DNA of 64,000 nucleotides from BOG-224 sp963783505 (GTDB lineage Bacteria > Acidobacteriota > Terriglobia > Bryobacterales > Bryobacteraceae). The translations under genes and the position numbers were made by a program. Below are positions 34,965 to 42,844 of the stretch, in pieces; position 1 is the first letter of the stretch; the number at the start of each line of letters is the position of its first letter. The notes below the pieces were generated by a model. That model did no database searches. It had not been told where the DNA came from and worked only from the letters and a program-made list of their open reading frames with translations. The stretch spans positions 186,001-250,000 of the forward strand of contig CAWAOP010000019.1 of the NCBI GenBank assembly GCA_963783505.1, read 5' to 3'.

Positions 34965-36179
34965 GTGCCTAAAGGTCGTAGTCTGTTCGCTGTGCTGATT
35001 CTTACCCTCGCCGCCGCCGGGTGCAAGCAAGCCGCGCCGGCCCCGGGAGCGGGAGGCGCGGGAGCGTTTGCCGTTCCGGTTACCATGGCGAAGGCTGTCA
35101 AGGAGTCCGTGCCCCTGGAACTGAACGCGGTGGGCACGGTGGAAGCCTCCGCCGTGGTTCAGGTGAAATCGCTGGTGGCTGGGCAGTTGCTGAGCGCGGC
35201 GTTCACCGAGGGGCAAAACGTCAAGGAAGGCGATTTGCTCTTTCGGATCGACGCAAGGCCATACGAGGATGCGCTCAAGCAGGCCCAGGCGGCGGCCGCG
35301 CGAGACCGGGCGTTGATCGCGCAGTCGGAGGCGCAGTTGGCGCGCGACCAGGCTCAGTCGGCTTTCGCCGCGACGGACGCCGCGCGGAACAGCGACCTGG
35401 CGAAAGAAGGTCTAGCGTCACGGTCGCAATCGGACCAATCGCGCGCGAATGCCGACGTGGCGCGCGAATCGGCGAAGGCGACTCAAGCCGGTATCGATTC
35501 GGCGCGCGCGGCGCTTCAGAGCGACGAAGCGGCCATATCGGAGGCGCAGCTCAACATCGGCTACTGCCAGATTCACGCGCCGATTTCCGGGCGCGCCGGA
35601 AATCTGCTGGTCCATCCGGGGAACCTGGTCAAGGTGAACGACGTGGCGCTGGTGGTGATCCATCGCATGGAGCCGGTGTTCGTGAGTTTCAGCGCTCCGG
35701 AAGACCGGTTGGGAGACATTCGGCGGTTGAATAATTCGAGCAGGCTGAGAGTCGAAGCGACACCGCGCGACGAGACGCCTCGCACGGCCATCGGGTATCT
35801 TTCCGTCATCGATAACACGGTGGACTCGGCTACCGGGACGATTCGTCTGAAAGCCACGTTCGAGAACACGGACGGCGTTCTCTGGCCGGGACAGTTCGTG
35901 GCTGTGAAGTTGTCTCTGGGAGCGCTTCAAGACGCGACGGTGATTCCTTCCGAAGCGGTTCAAGCCGGGCAGAACGGGTCTTACGTTTACGCAGTGAAAG
36001 CGGATGGGACCGCGGAAATTCGGCCGGTGACTCCGGGGGCCGCTCTCGGAGGCAGGTCCGTCATTGAAAAAGGACTGGCGCCGGGAGAAACGGTGGTGAC
36101 GGACGGCATTCTGCTGCTTGCGCCTGGAATGAAGGTGCGGGCGCTCGCGGGCGGCGCGGCGGAGGCCAAGTCAAAGTGA
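34965..36179 (+). CDS. RND efflux periplasmic adaptor (membrane fusion lipoprotein)
   Basis: About 404 residues. The start GTG at 34965 has GGAGGAG ten bases upstream and gives a lipoprotein signal ending in LAAAGC. The biotinyl-lipoyl-like segment (VQVKSLVAGQLLSAAFTEGQNVKEGDLLFRID), a helical hairpin (ALKQAQAAAARDRALIAQSEAQLARDQAQS), the second lipoyl half (IHAPISGRAGNLLVHPGNLVKV) and beta-barrel/membrane-proximal domains follow in the usual order. It links the inner-membrane pump encoded next to an outer-membrane factor. No TolC-like gene is nearby. Confidence 0.93.
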   Translation: MPKGRSLFAVLILTLAAAGCKQAAPAPGAGGAGAFAVPVTMAKAVKESVPLELNAVGTVEASAVVQVKSLVAGQLLSAAFTEGQNVKEGDLLFRIDARPYEDALKQAQAAAARDRALIAQSEAQLARDQAQSAFAATDAARNSDLAKEGLASRSQSDQSRANADVARESAKATQAGIDSARAALQSDEAAISEAQLNIGYCQIHAPISGRAGNLLVHPGNLVKVNDVALVVIHRMEPVFVSFSAPEDRLGDIRRLNNSSRLRVEATPRDETPRTAIGYLSVIDNTVDSATGTIRLKATFENTDGVLWPGQFVAVKLSLGALQDATVIPSEAVQAGQNGSYVYAVKADGTAEIRPVTPGAALGGRSVIEKGLAPGETVVTDGILLLAPGMKVRALAGGAAEAKSK

Positions 36180-36240
36180 GGCCGGCCTATTGCGAGCCAA
36201 AGGTACGGCGCTCCGGCCCGTCCTGCGCGGGAGAAGCACT

Positions 36241-39200
36241 ATGAACCTCTCCCGTATTTTTATCGAGCGGCCGGTGATGACGGCGCTCTTGTGTTTTGCC
36301 ATTCTGCTTTTCGGAGCCATCGCCTTCAGGGCCTTGCCGGTGGCGGCTTTGCCCAGCGTGGACTATCCCACGATTCGGGTGGACGCGGAAGTACCCGGAG
36401 CGAACCCGGAGACGATGGCGTCCTCCGTCGCCACGCCTTTGGAGCGCGAGTTCTCGACCATCGCGGGCGTAACGTCGATGAACTCCACCAACGCGCAGGG
36501 CAGCACACAGATCACGGTGCAGTTCGCGCTGGACCGTAAGATCGACGCCGCCGCGCAGGACATCCAGGCGGCCATTTCACGGGCGGGCGGCAATCTTCCG
36601 CCGTCGATGCCGCGGCCGCCGAACTACCAGAAAGTCAATCCGGCCGAGCAGCCCATTCTGTACCTTTCGATTACTTCCGATACGCTCCCGCTCTACCAGG
36701 TGGACGAGTACGCGGACACGGTTTTAAGCCAACGCATTTCGATGGTTCCAGGCGTGGCTCGCGTGATTATTTATGGCGAACAAAAATACGCGGTTCGCGC
36801 GCAGTTGGTTCCGGAACGGCTGGCGGCGTACGGGCTCGGCCTCAACGACGTGCAGCAAGCTATCGCCGCCAGCAATACGAACCTGCCCACGGGCAGGCTG
36901 GATGGCGACAAGCAGGCCCTCACCATCGAGTCGAATGGAACTCTGTCGACGGCGGCGCAATACCGGTCCGTGATTGTGGCGTGGCGCAACGGCGCGCCGG
37001 TGCGGCTGGAGCAACTGGGCGCGGTGGTGGATGGGGTGGAAAACGAGAAGGTGGCGGCGTGGATCGGCGACCAGAAGGCCATCATGCTGGCGATCCAGCG
37101 CCAGCCGGGCACGAACACGGTGGATGTGGTAGACGGCATCCGCGCGCTGCTTCCGCAACTGACGCATTCGATTCCCCCGGCCGTAAAGCTCGACGTGGTT
37201 TACGATGCGTCGGAATCGATCCGCTCATCGATCCATGACGTCGAGTTCACGCTTCTGCTCACGCTGTGCATCGTGGTGATGGTGATCTTCCTGTTCCTGC
37301 GGAATCTTTCGGCCACCGCCATTCCGGCCGCGGCCGTTCCGTTCAGCATCGTGGGAACTTTCGCCGTGATGTACCTGCTCGGCTACAGCCTGAATAATCT
37401 CTCGCTGATGGCCCTGACGCTCTCGGTGGGGTACGTGGTGGACGACGCCATCGTCATGCTCGAGAACATCGTGCGCCACATGGAGAACGGCGAGTCGCGC
37501 ATGGAGGCGGCGCTGGCGGCCTCGCGGGAGATCGGCTTCACCATCATTTCAATGACCGTCTCGCTGGTGGCGGTGTTCATTCCGGTGCTGTTCATGAGCG
37601 GGATCGTGGGCCGGCTGCTGCACGAGTTCTCGGTGACCATCGTGACGGCCATTCTGATATCCGGAGTGGTGTCGCTGAGCCTGACGCCGATGCTGGGCAG
37701 CCGTTACCTGAAGCACGATTCCGAAAAGAAACACGGCTTGGGATATCGCGCGCTCGAGGGCGGATTCAACGGTCTGGCGCGCTGGTACGAAGCCACGTTG
37801 CGCATCGCCTTGCGCTTTCACGTGGCCACCTTCGGCGTGGGCGTTCTGCTGCTGGTTGGGGCCGTTTACCTCTACCGAACGCTGCCCACCGGCTTCATTC
37901 CTCCCCAGGACAGCGGCTTCTTTTTCGGCGTGACGCAGGGGCCGGAGGACATCTCGTTCGATTCCATGGCGGCGCATGAGCGCGCCATTGGAGCGATCGT
38001 GCGCGCGCAGCCTTACGCGGACGCCGTGGGATCGTTCCTGATGGGCGGCAATCAGGCTTTTTTCTTCGTGCGCATGAAACCCCGCGACCGGCGCGCGCTA
38101 TCGGTGGACCAAGCCATCGAGGGCCTGCGGCCCCAGTTGTTCGCCGTTCCGGGGGTTTTTTCGTTCCTGCAGAATCCTCCCCCGATTACCGTGACCGGGC
38201 AAGACTCGGCGAGCGCATATCAGCTCACGCTGCAGGGATCGAGCCTGCCGGAAATCTACAGTTGGGCGCCACGGCTGATGGAGCGCATGGGCCGGCTGCC
38301 GGGCTTCGTGGACGTCAACACGGACATGCACATCACCACGCCGCAGTTGATGGTGGATATCGACCGCGACCGTGCGCAGGCTCTTGGGGTATCGCCTGCG
38401 CAGGTGCAGGAGGCCCTGTTCGACGCGTTCGGACAGCGCATGGCGTCCGTTATCTACGCGCCGGCCAACCAGTACGAAGTGATTCTGGAATTGGACAAGC
38501 AAGACCAGCGCGACGCCGCCGGGCTTTCGAAGCTATACGTGCGCTCCTCCACGGGAAGCCTGATTCCGCTGGACGCCGTGGCGAAAACCAGGCGGCAGAC
38601 CGGCCCGCTCAGCATCAACCACTTCGGTCAATTGCCGGCAGTGACGCTGTCGTTCAACCTGCGTCCGGGCTATTCGCTGGGCCAGGCGGCGCAGCAGGTG
38701 GACGATACCATCCGCGAATTGGGCATGCCCCCGACGATCACCCCCAGTTTTCAGGGGACGGTCAAAGAGTTCCAAAGTTCATTCCGCAACCTGTCGATTC
38801 TGCTGGTGGTGGCGATTCTGGTGATCTATATCGTGCTGGGGGTTTTGTATGAGAGCTTCATTCATCCCATCACGATTCTCTCGGGCTTGCCTTCGGCGGT
38901 ATTCGGCGCGCTGCTGACGCTGATGATCTTTCACAAGCAGCTCGACCTGTTTGCGTTCGTGGGCATCGTCATGCTGTTCGGCGTGGTGAAGAAGAACGCG
39001 ATCATGATGATCGATTTCGCCATTGAAGGACAACGGCGCGGGCTGGCTCCGAGGGAGGCCATTTGGCAGGGCTGCATGCTGAGATTCCGGCCGATCATGA
39101 TGACGACGGTGGCGGCGCTGTTCGGATCGCTGCCGATCGCGCTCGGCTACGGCGAAGGCGGCGACGCGCGGCAGCCGCTGGGCCTGGCCGTGGTCGGTGG

Positions 39201-39288
39201 CCTGGTGGTGAGCCAGTTCCTGACGCTGTACATCACGCCGGTGATCTACCTGTATTTGGAGAGACTACAGCGGAAGGTGGCGGGCTAA
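36241..39288 (+). CDS. RND multidrug efflux permease (HAE1 type)
   Basis: About 1015 residues with the AcrB/MdtB layout. It opens MNLSRIFIERPVMTALLCFAILLFG; the first porter domain has DAEVPGANPETMASSVATPLE. Transmembrane helices follow with the proton-relay pair DD in VGYVVDDAIVMLENIVRHME. The second half repeats the pattern, ending with FRPIMMTTVAALFGSLPIALGYGEGGDARQPLG. It exports drugs or toxic metabolites using the proton gradient together with the adaptor just upstream. The ATG at 36241 has GGGAGAAG five bases upstream; the gap to the adaptor gene is about 60 bases, so they form one operon. Substrate unknown. Confidence 0.95.
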   Translation: MNLSRIFIERPVMTALLCFAILLFGAIAFRALPVAALPSVDYPTIRVDAEVPGANPETMASSVATPLEREFSTIAGVTSMNSTNAQGSTQITVQFALDRKIDAAAQDIQAAISRAGGNLPPSMPRPPNYQKVNPAEQPILYLSITSDTLPLYQVDEYADTVLSQRISMVPGVARVIIYGEQKYAVRAQLVPERLAAYGLGLNDVQQAIAASNTNLPTGRLDGDKQALTIESNGTLSTAAQYRSVIVAWRNGAPVRLEQLGAVVDGVENEKVAAWIGDQKAIMLAIQRQPGTNTVDVVDGIRALLPQLTHSIPPAVKLDVVYDASESIRSSIHDVEFTLLLTLCIVVMVIFLFLRNLSATAIPAAAVPFSIVGTFAVMYLLGYSLNNLSLMALTLSVGYVVDDAIVMLENIVRHMENGESRMEAALAASREIGFTIISMTVSLVAVFIPVLFMSGIVGRLLHEFSVTIVTAILISGVVSLSLTPMLGSRYLKHDSEKKHGLGYRALEGGFNGLARWYEATLRIALRFHVATFGVGVLLLVGAVYLYRTLPTGFIPPQDSGFFFGVTQGPEDISFDSMAAHERAIGAIVRAQPYADAVGSFLMGGNQAFFFVRMKPRDRRALSVDQAIEGLRPQLFAVPGVFSFLQNPPPITVTGQDSASAYQLTLQGSSLPEIYSWAPRLMERMGRLPGFVDVNTDMHITTPQLMVDIDRDRAQALGVSPAQVQEALFDAFGQRMASVIYAPANQYEVILELDKQDQRDAAGLSKLYVRSSTGSLIPLDAVAKTRRQTGPLSINHFGQLPAVTLSFNLRPGYSLGQAAQQVDDTIRELGMPPTITPSFQGTVKEFQSSFRNLSILLVVAILVIYIVLGVLYESFIHPITILSGLPSAVFGALLTLMIFHKQLDLFAFVGIVMLFGVVKKNAIMMIDFAIEGQRRGLAPREAIWQGCMLRFRPIMMTTVAALFGSLPIALGYGEGGDARQPLGLAVVGGLVVSQFLTLYITPVIYLYLERLQRKVAG

Positions 39289-39707
39289 CCGCTTTCTGCC
39301 TCTTGCAGGATCTCAAGCATGGCTGCTGGCGTGACGATGCGGGTGGAACTGTGGCGTCGGAGGGCGAGAAGTCCCTTGTCGCCGGTAACCAGGAACTCGG
39401 CTCGGCTGGCTTCGGCCATCGCCAGCAGGTAGCTGTCCTTGGGGTCCGGCGCGATGATACTGGCGGACAAGTCTCGGCAGTAGAAGGAGAAGTCCCGCAC
39501 GCCGGCCGCGAGCAATTCGGCCGTGCTGGCGTGAAGTCTGGCCCGAAAGAACGGACGGGCGGCGACCTCGCGCAGCTCAGCTATGAGCGGCTGTGAGGCG
39601 ACGAGCGTGAAGGCCTTCCGCTCCCACGCATCAAGCAGCTTGGCAGGCGCGCCCAGAGGCGATAAGAGGGCGGAGAGCAGAACATTCGTGTCGAGAATGA
39701 CGCGCAT
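39285..39707 (-). CDS. PIN-domain toxin (PilT-like)
   Basis: About 140 residues starting MRVILDTNVLLSALLSPLGAPAKLLDAW, the opening of COG1569-type PIN proteins. Further acidic catalytic positions are in IAELREV, DPKDSYLLAMAEA and FLVTGDKGLLAL. It would be an Mg2+-dependent ribonuclease toxin. The ATG shares its A with the TGA of the upstream antitoxin gene, so they are coupled. Its stop overlaps the stop of the RND pump gene in convergent orientation. Confidence 0.83.
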   Translation of the reverse strand: MRVILDTNVLLSALLSPLGAPAKLLDAWERKAFTLVASQPLIAELREVAARPFFRARLHASTAELLAAGVRDFSFYCRDLSASIIAPDPKDSYLLAMAEASRAEFLVTGDKGLLALRRHSSTRIVTPAAMLEILQEAESG

Positions 39708-39979
39708 CAGGCTCGCTCGGCGCGTTCCCTGTATCGCTTGGCGCGAACCTGCTCGACGGACGCATCGATCATTCGCTGGAGATCCTTCGGGGAAAGATCG
39801 GCAAAAGCATCGCGGGCTTCGCGGACAGTTTGACGAAAGATGCGCCAAAGAACGGCTTCTTCGACGAACCGCGAAATATCGCCCTTCTTCATGCCTTGAG
39901 CGCCCAGGAAAACACGCAGGGCAGAGTCAGCTTCCTTGGACCAAGTGATGGTCAGACGTGTGGTTTCCGGCTCAGGCAT
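39707..39979 (-). CDS. ribbon-helix-helix antitoxin
   Basis: About 90 residues. The first third has a ribbon-helix-helix character: TTRLTITWSKEADSALRVFLGAQGMKKGDISRFVEEAVLWRI. The Lys/Arg-rich C-terminus (VEQVRAKRYRERAERA) is probably the part that wraps the PIN toxin. The ATG at 39979 is preferred to the GTG at 39994. Context (toxin directly after, one-base overlap) supports the call; the family is generic. Confidence 0.75.
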   Translation of the reverse strand: MPEPETTRLTITWSKEADSALRVFLGAQGMKKGDISRFVEEAVLWRIFRQTVREARDAFADLSPKDLQRMIDASVEQVRAKRYRERAERA

Positions 39980-40085
39980 GGGATCCCCGGTCACTTAAGC
40001 GCGTATATGTTTACCAGTTTATATGACTATCAGGGAAAAGGAAATGGGCCCATCTGGCCGTACTGCTGAAGTTCCGGCTAAGCCA

Positions 40086-40424
40086 TCACTTCCGCGCGGT
40101 CTTCTTCGGCTTCGCTTTGGGGGCAGGCTCGGGCAGGCCGGGCGCGGCGGCCAATTCAGGCGTCTCCGCCGGCTCGGGCGGGTCCGCGAGCGGCGCGGCT
40201 TCGGGATCGACGGTTCTTAGCACCTCGTTGAAAAGCGCCTGCTTCTTCAGTTCGGCTTTCGAAGGGGGGATCTGCTCGTGGCGGAAGTCGTGGTCGCTGT
40301 GGCAGGTGCGGCAGCGGACCTTGGCGGGCTCCGCGTTCACGACGGAAACAACGTTGTGGTTCATGATGCGCTTGCAGCGGACGCAATAATCGTCGATGTC
40401 GTCACCGAGACGGTATGTGGGCAT
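40086..40424 (-). CDS. small zinc-ribbon protein of unknown function
   Basis: A 112-residue protein. The N-terminal half contains two CxxC knuckles, CVRCKRIMNH and CRTCHSDHDFRHEQ, that should hold one Zn2+ in a ribbon. The rest is Ala/Pro/Glu-rich with a basic end (KAKPKKTARK), probably disordered. It lies ten bases after the preceding small gene on the same strand. Function unknown; possibly nucleic-acid binding. Confidence 0.72.
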   Translation of the reverse strand: MPTYRLGDDIDDYCVRCKRIMNHNVVSVVNAEPAKVRCRTCHSDHDFRHEQIPPSKAELKKQALFNEVLRTVDPEAAPLADPPEPAETPELAAAPGLPEPAPKAKPKKTARK

Positions 40425-40433
40425 TAGCCCTCC

Positions 40434-40751
40434 CTAGGACCCCGAAGTTTGGCCGGCGGGTTCCGGCGCGGATTGCGGTTTGGGTTCCGGCAGCGCCCAT
40501 TGAGCGGGTTCGAGGCCGACATATTTGCACACCCGCAGCTCGCCGCCTTCGGTCTCGAGAAGATCGCCGACCTCAAGCGGTCGGTCCGATTCCTTCAGCA
40601 GTTGCCACGCGTGATATTCGTTGCGCGCCTCCACTTCGCCCGAGCGCTCAAAATCCTTGGGACGGACCGTGGCGCAACCCGAAACGTGCGGAGCGTTGCG
40701 GAAGTTCTGTCGGGGCGCATCCTTCATGCGATGAACCCTGTAGAGCGGCAT
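40434..40751 (-). CDS. small conserved protein of unknown function
   Basis: A 105-residue protein beginning MPLYRVHRMKDAPRQNFRNAP. A central segment (VEARNEYHAWQLLKESDRPLEVGDLLETEGGELRVCKYVGLEPAQW) looks like a compact alpha/beta domain; the tail is Pro/Ala-rich. The longer open frame upstream of 40751 overlaps the divergent ilvE gene and is rejected. It forms an operon with the zinc-ribbon gene. I cannot name a function. Confidence 0.65.
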   Translation of the reverse strand: MPLYRVHRMKDAPRQNFRNAPHVSGCATVRPKDFERSGEVEARNEYHAWQLLKESDRPLEVGDLLETEGGELRVCKYVGLEPAQWALPEPKPQSAPEPAGQTSGS

Positions 40752-40809
40752 AACGCTACATTGTAGCGTGCGGAACGGGAAAGAGACTCCGTAAAAAGGG
40801 GGCTCACGG

Positions 40810-40815
40810 TATAAT
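40810..40815 (+). promoter_or_regulatory. -10 element of ilvE, probably leaderless
   Basis: Perfect TATAAT nine bases before the ilvE ATG at 40824; the start of transcription would fall at or next to the ATG. No ribosome site is seen. The -35 is not clear. Confidence 0.5.
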
Positions 40816-40823
40816 GACCCATT

Positions 40824-41765
40824 ATGACCCCGACCGAAAAGATCTGGCGCAACGGGAGCTTCATCCGGTGGGAAGAAGCGACCATCCACGTGCTTTCCCA
40901 CGTGGTGAATTACGGCTCTTCGGTATTCGAGGGCGTCCGCTGCTACTCCACGCCGGACGGGCCGGCCATCTTCCGCATGAAGGAACACATCCGGCGAATG
41001 CTCGATTCGGCCAAGATTTACCGCATCGAAGTGGGCTTCACCGCGGAGGCGCTGGGCGAGGCCATGAAAGAGCTGGTACGCGTGAACCGCATGGACGCCT
41101 GCTACATCAGGCCCATCGTCATGCGAGGGTACGGTGAGATCGGGGTCTACGGCGGGAAGAATCCCACGGACGTGTATCTGGCCTGTTGGGAGTGGGGCAA
41201 GTATCTCGGCGAAGAGGCGCTGGCGCAAGGCGTGGATGTCTGCGTTTCAAGCTGGAACCGGCTGGCGCCGAACACCATGCCGGCTCTGGCGAAGGCCGGC
41301 GCCAACTACATGAACTCCCAGCTCATCAAGATGGAGGCTCTCGCCAACGGGTACAGCGAAGGCATCGGCCTCGACGTTTCCGGTTACGTGAGCGAGGGCT
41401 CCGGAGAGAACATCTTCGTGGTTCGCGACGGACGCATCCACACGCCGCCGCTCGGAGCTTCGGTGCTGCCCGGAATCACGCGCGATTCCATCATCGCCAT
41501 GGCGCGGGACCTGGGAATTCCGCTGGTGGAAACACTGGTTCCGCGCGAAATGCTGTACATAGCCGATGAAGTTTTCTTCTCCGGCACCGCGGCGGAGATC
41601 ACGCCAATCCGGTCGATCGATAAGATCGTCATCGGGAAGGGGAAGCGCGGTCCGGTCGCCGAAGCGCTTCAGAAGGAATTCTTCGGCATCATCAACGGGA
41701 TAAAGGCCGACCGGTACGGGTGGCTGTCGCACGTTCACGCGGGCCAACCGGCGATGGCCAAGTAG
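40824..41765 (+). CDS. ilvE: branched-chain amino acid aminotransferase
   Basis: A 313-residue class IV PLP aminotransferase. It transfers the amino group of Val, Leu or Ile to 2-oxoglutarate, the last step of their synthesis. Seen: VNYGSSVFEGVRCY, the PLP lysine in ALAKAGANY (about residue 157), SEGIGLDVSGYVSEGSGENIFVV and the phosphate-binding loop in EVFFSGTAAEITPIRSID. Length and motifs fit IlvE rather than the shorter D-amino-acid or lyase relatives. Divergent from the small conserved gene with only about 70 bases between. Confidence 0.95.
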   Translation: MTPTEKIWRNGSFIRWEEATIHVLSHVVNYGSSVFEGVRCYSTPDGPAIFRMKEHIRRMLDSAKIYRIEVGFTAEALGEAMKELVRVNRMDACYIRPIVMRGYGEIGVYGGKNPTDVYLACWEWGKYLGEEALAQGVDVCVSSWNRLAPNTMPALAKAGANYMNSQLIKMEALANGYSEGIGLDVSGYVSEGSGENIFVVRDGRIHTPPLGASVLPGITRDSIIAMARDLGIPLVETLVPREMLYIADEVFFSGTAAEITPIRSIDKIVIGKGKRGPVAEALQKEFFGIINGIKADRYGWLSHVHAGQPAMAK

Positions 41766-41770
41766 CCCGA

Positions 41771-42556
41771 TCAATTCTCCGTCGGCGTGCGCTCGGCGTG
41801 GTCCACCACCAGGATGTCCTGTTGGGTCTTTCGCGCTTCCAGTTTCAAGCCCAGCAGATCTTGCAGAGCCGTGATGGCAATGCTCACGAGATCGGCGGGG
41901 CCGCTGCTGTAGGGCGTCACGTTGACCGTCGCGTCGTAGCGGCCCTTCAGGCCGGTGTCGTCGATTACCGGTATCTGGAGCAGTTGCGTGAGGGCGTCCG
42001 CGAGCTGCGCCATGGTGGCGCGTTCCAGCGTGACGCCGCCTTGATTCCGGCGGATGGACGGCGGGCCGTCGGTTGCGGATTCTTTCAGCTTGGAACCGCT
42101 CTTGGCGATCGTAAGAGCATATGCCTGAAGCTCCTTCGACGAGTGGTGGAGGGTGAGCTTGAAACGGTCGGCCAGAAGCGATTGCAGCATCAGGCGAAGC
42201 CGATCTTCGGGAACTTCTCCGGCTGCTTTGGCCATGATGTCGAAGCGGTCGTCGTTCAGCCAGCCCGGGCCGGAGACCTGGTAATCGCGAACCCCGTAGG
42301 CCCACTGGATGCAGCCGCTTAGAGTCGCATTGCGGGCCGTCAGCCCGGCGGGCGAAGCCGTAAACGTTCCGCCCCGGTTGGGACCTCCACCCAGCGGTCC
42401 CAGCATCATGCCCCCAATGCGACCGCCCGTTCCGCGGCCGGGCTGCGTTTCGCTCGGCTTAATCGATGCCACGTCAAACGACGGGGCCGCCGGGTTCTGG
42501 GCGATGGCCATGTTTGCCATCCAAACTAAAGCAGCCGCCGTTGTGCCGAATCTCAT
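41771..42556 (-). CDS. TIGR03435 family secreted protein
   Basis: A 261-residue exported protein with signal peptide (LVWMANMAIAQ). It follows the soil-bacterium TIGR03435 pattern: PSFDVASIKPSE at the mature start, then LTARNATLSGCIQWAYGVRDYQVSGPGWLNDDRFDIMAKA, RLMLQSLLADRFKLTLHH, YALTIAKSGSKL and, at the end, ALQDLLGLKLEARKTQQDILVVDHAERTPTEN. This family is greatly expanded in Solibacter-type genomes and its function is unknown; it supports the taxonomic call. Convergent with ilvE. Confidence 0.93.
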   Translation of the reverse strand: MRFGTTAAALVWMANMAIAQNPAAPSFDVASIKPSETQPGRGTGGRIGGMMLGPLGGGPNRGGTFTASPAGLTARNATLSGCIQWAYGVRDYQVSGPGWLNDDRFDIMAKAAGEVPEDRLRLMLQSLLADRFKLTLHHSSKELQAYALTIAKSGSKLKESATDGPPSIRRNQGGVTLERATMAQLADALTQLLQIPVIDDTGLKGRYDATVNVTPYSSGPADLVSIAITALQDLLGLKLEARKTQQDILVVDHAERTPTEN

Positions 42557-42844
42557 GGATCCCCCTCGGTGGAGCGCGGCGCAAAACGGCGTCGGCGCCT
42601 ACCCTTTATGTAACACGTGCGGGGAGGGCCGGTAAACTCCGGTGAGGGTGTTGGCCGGTTGCCGGGTTGCCTCCGTTCAGGTGGCAGAAGCGCCGTACAG
42701 CTAACAAATCTCACGTTTTAATGCCAACGCGTAGGGTAGCGGAAGGGGTCTGCTTATACTCGGGACAGGCACTGGGGCGGGCCAATGGCCCGTAGATTCC
42801 GGCTTGCGGCCGGCGTCGAGCGACGCCAGAGAGAGGTTATGAGG

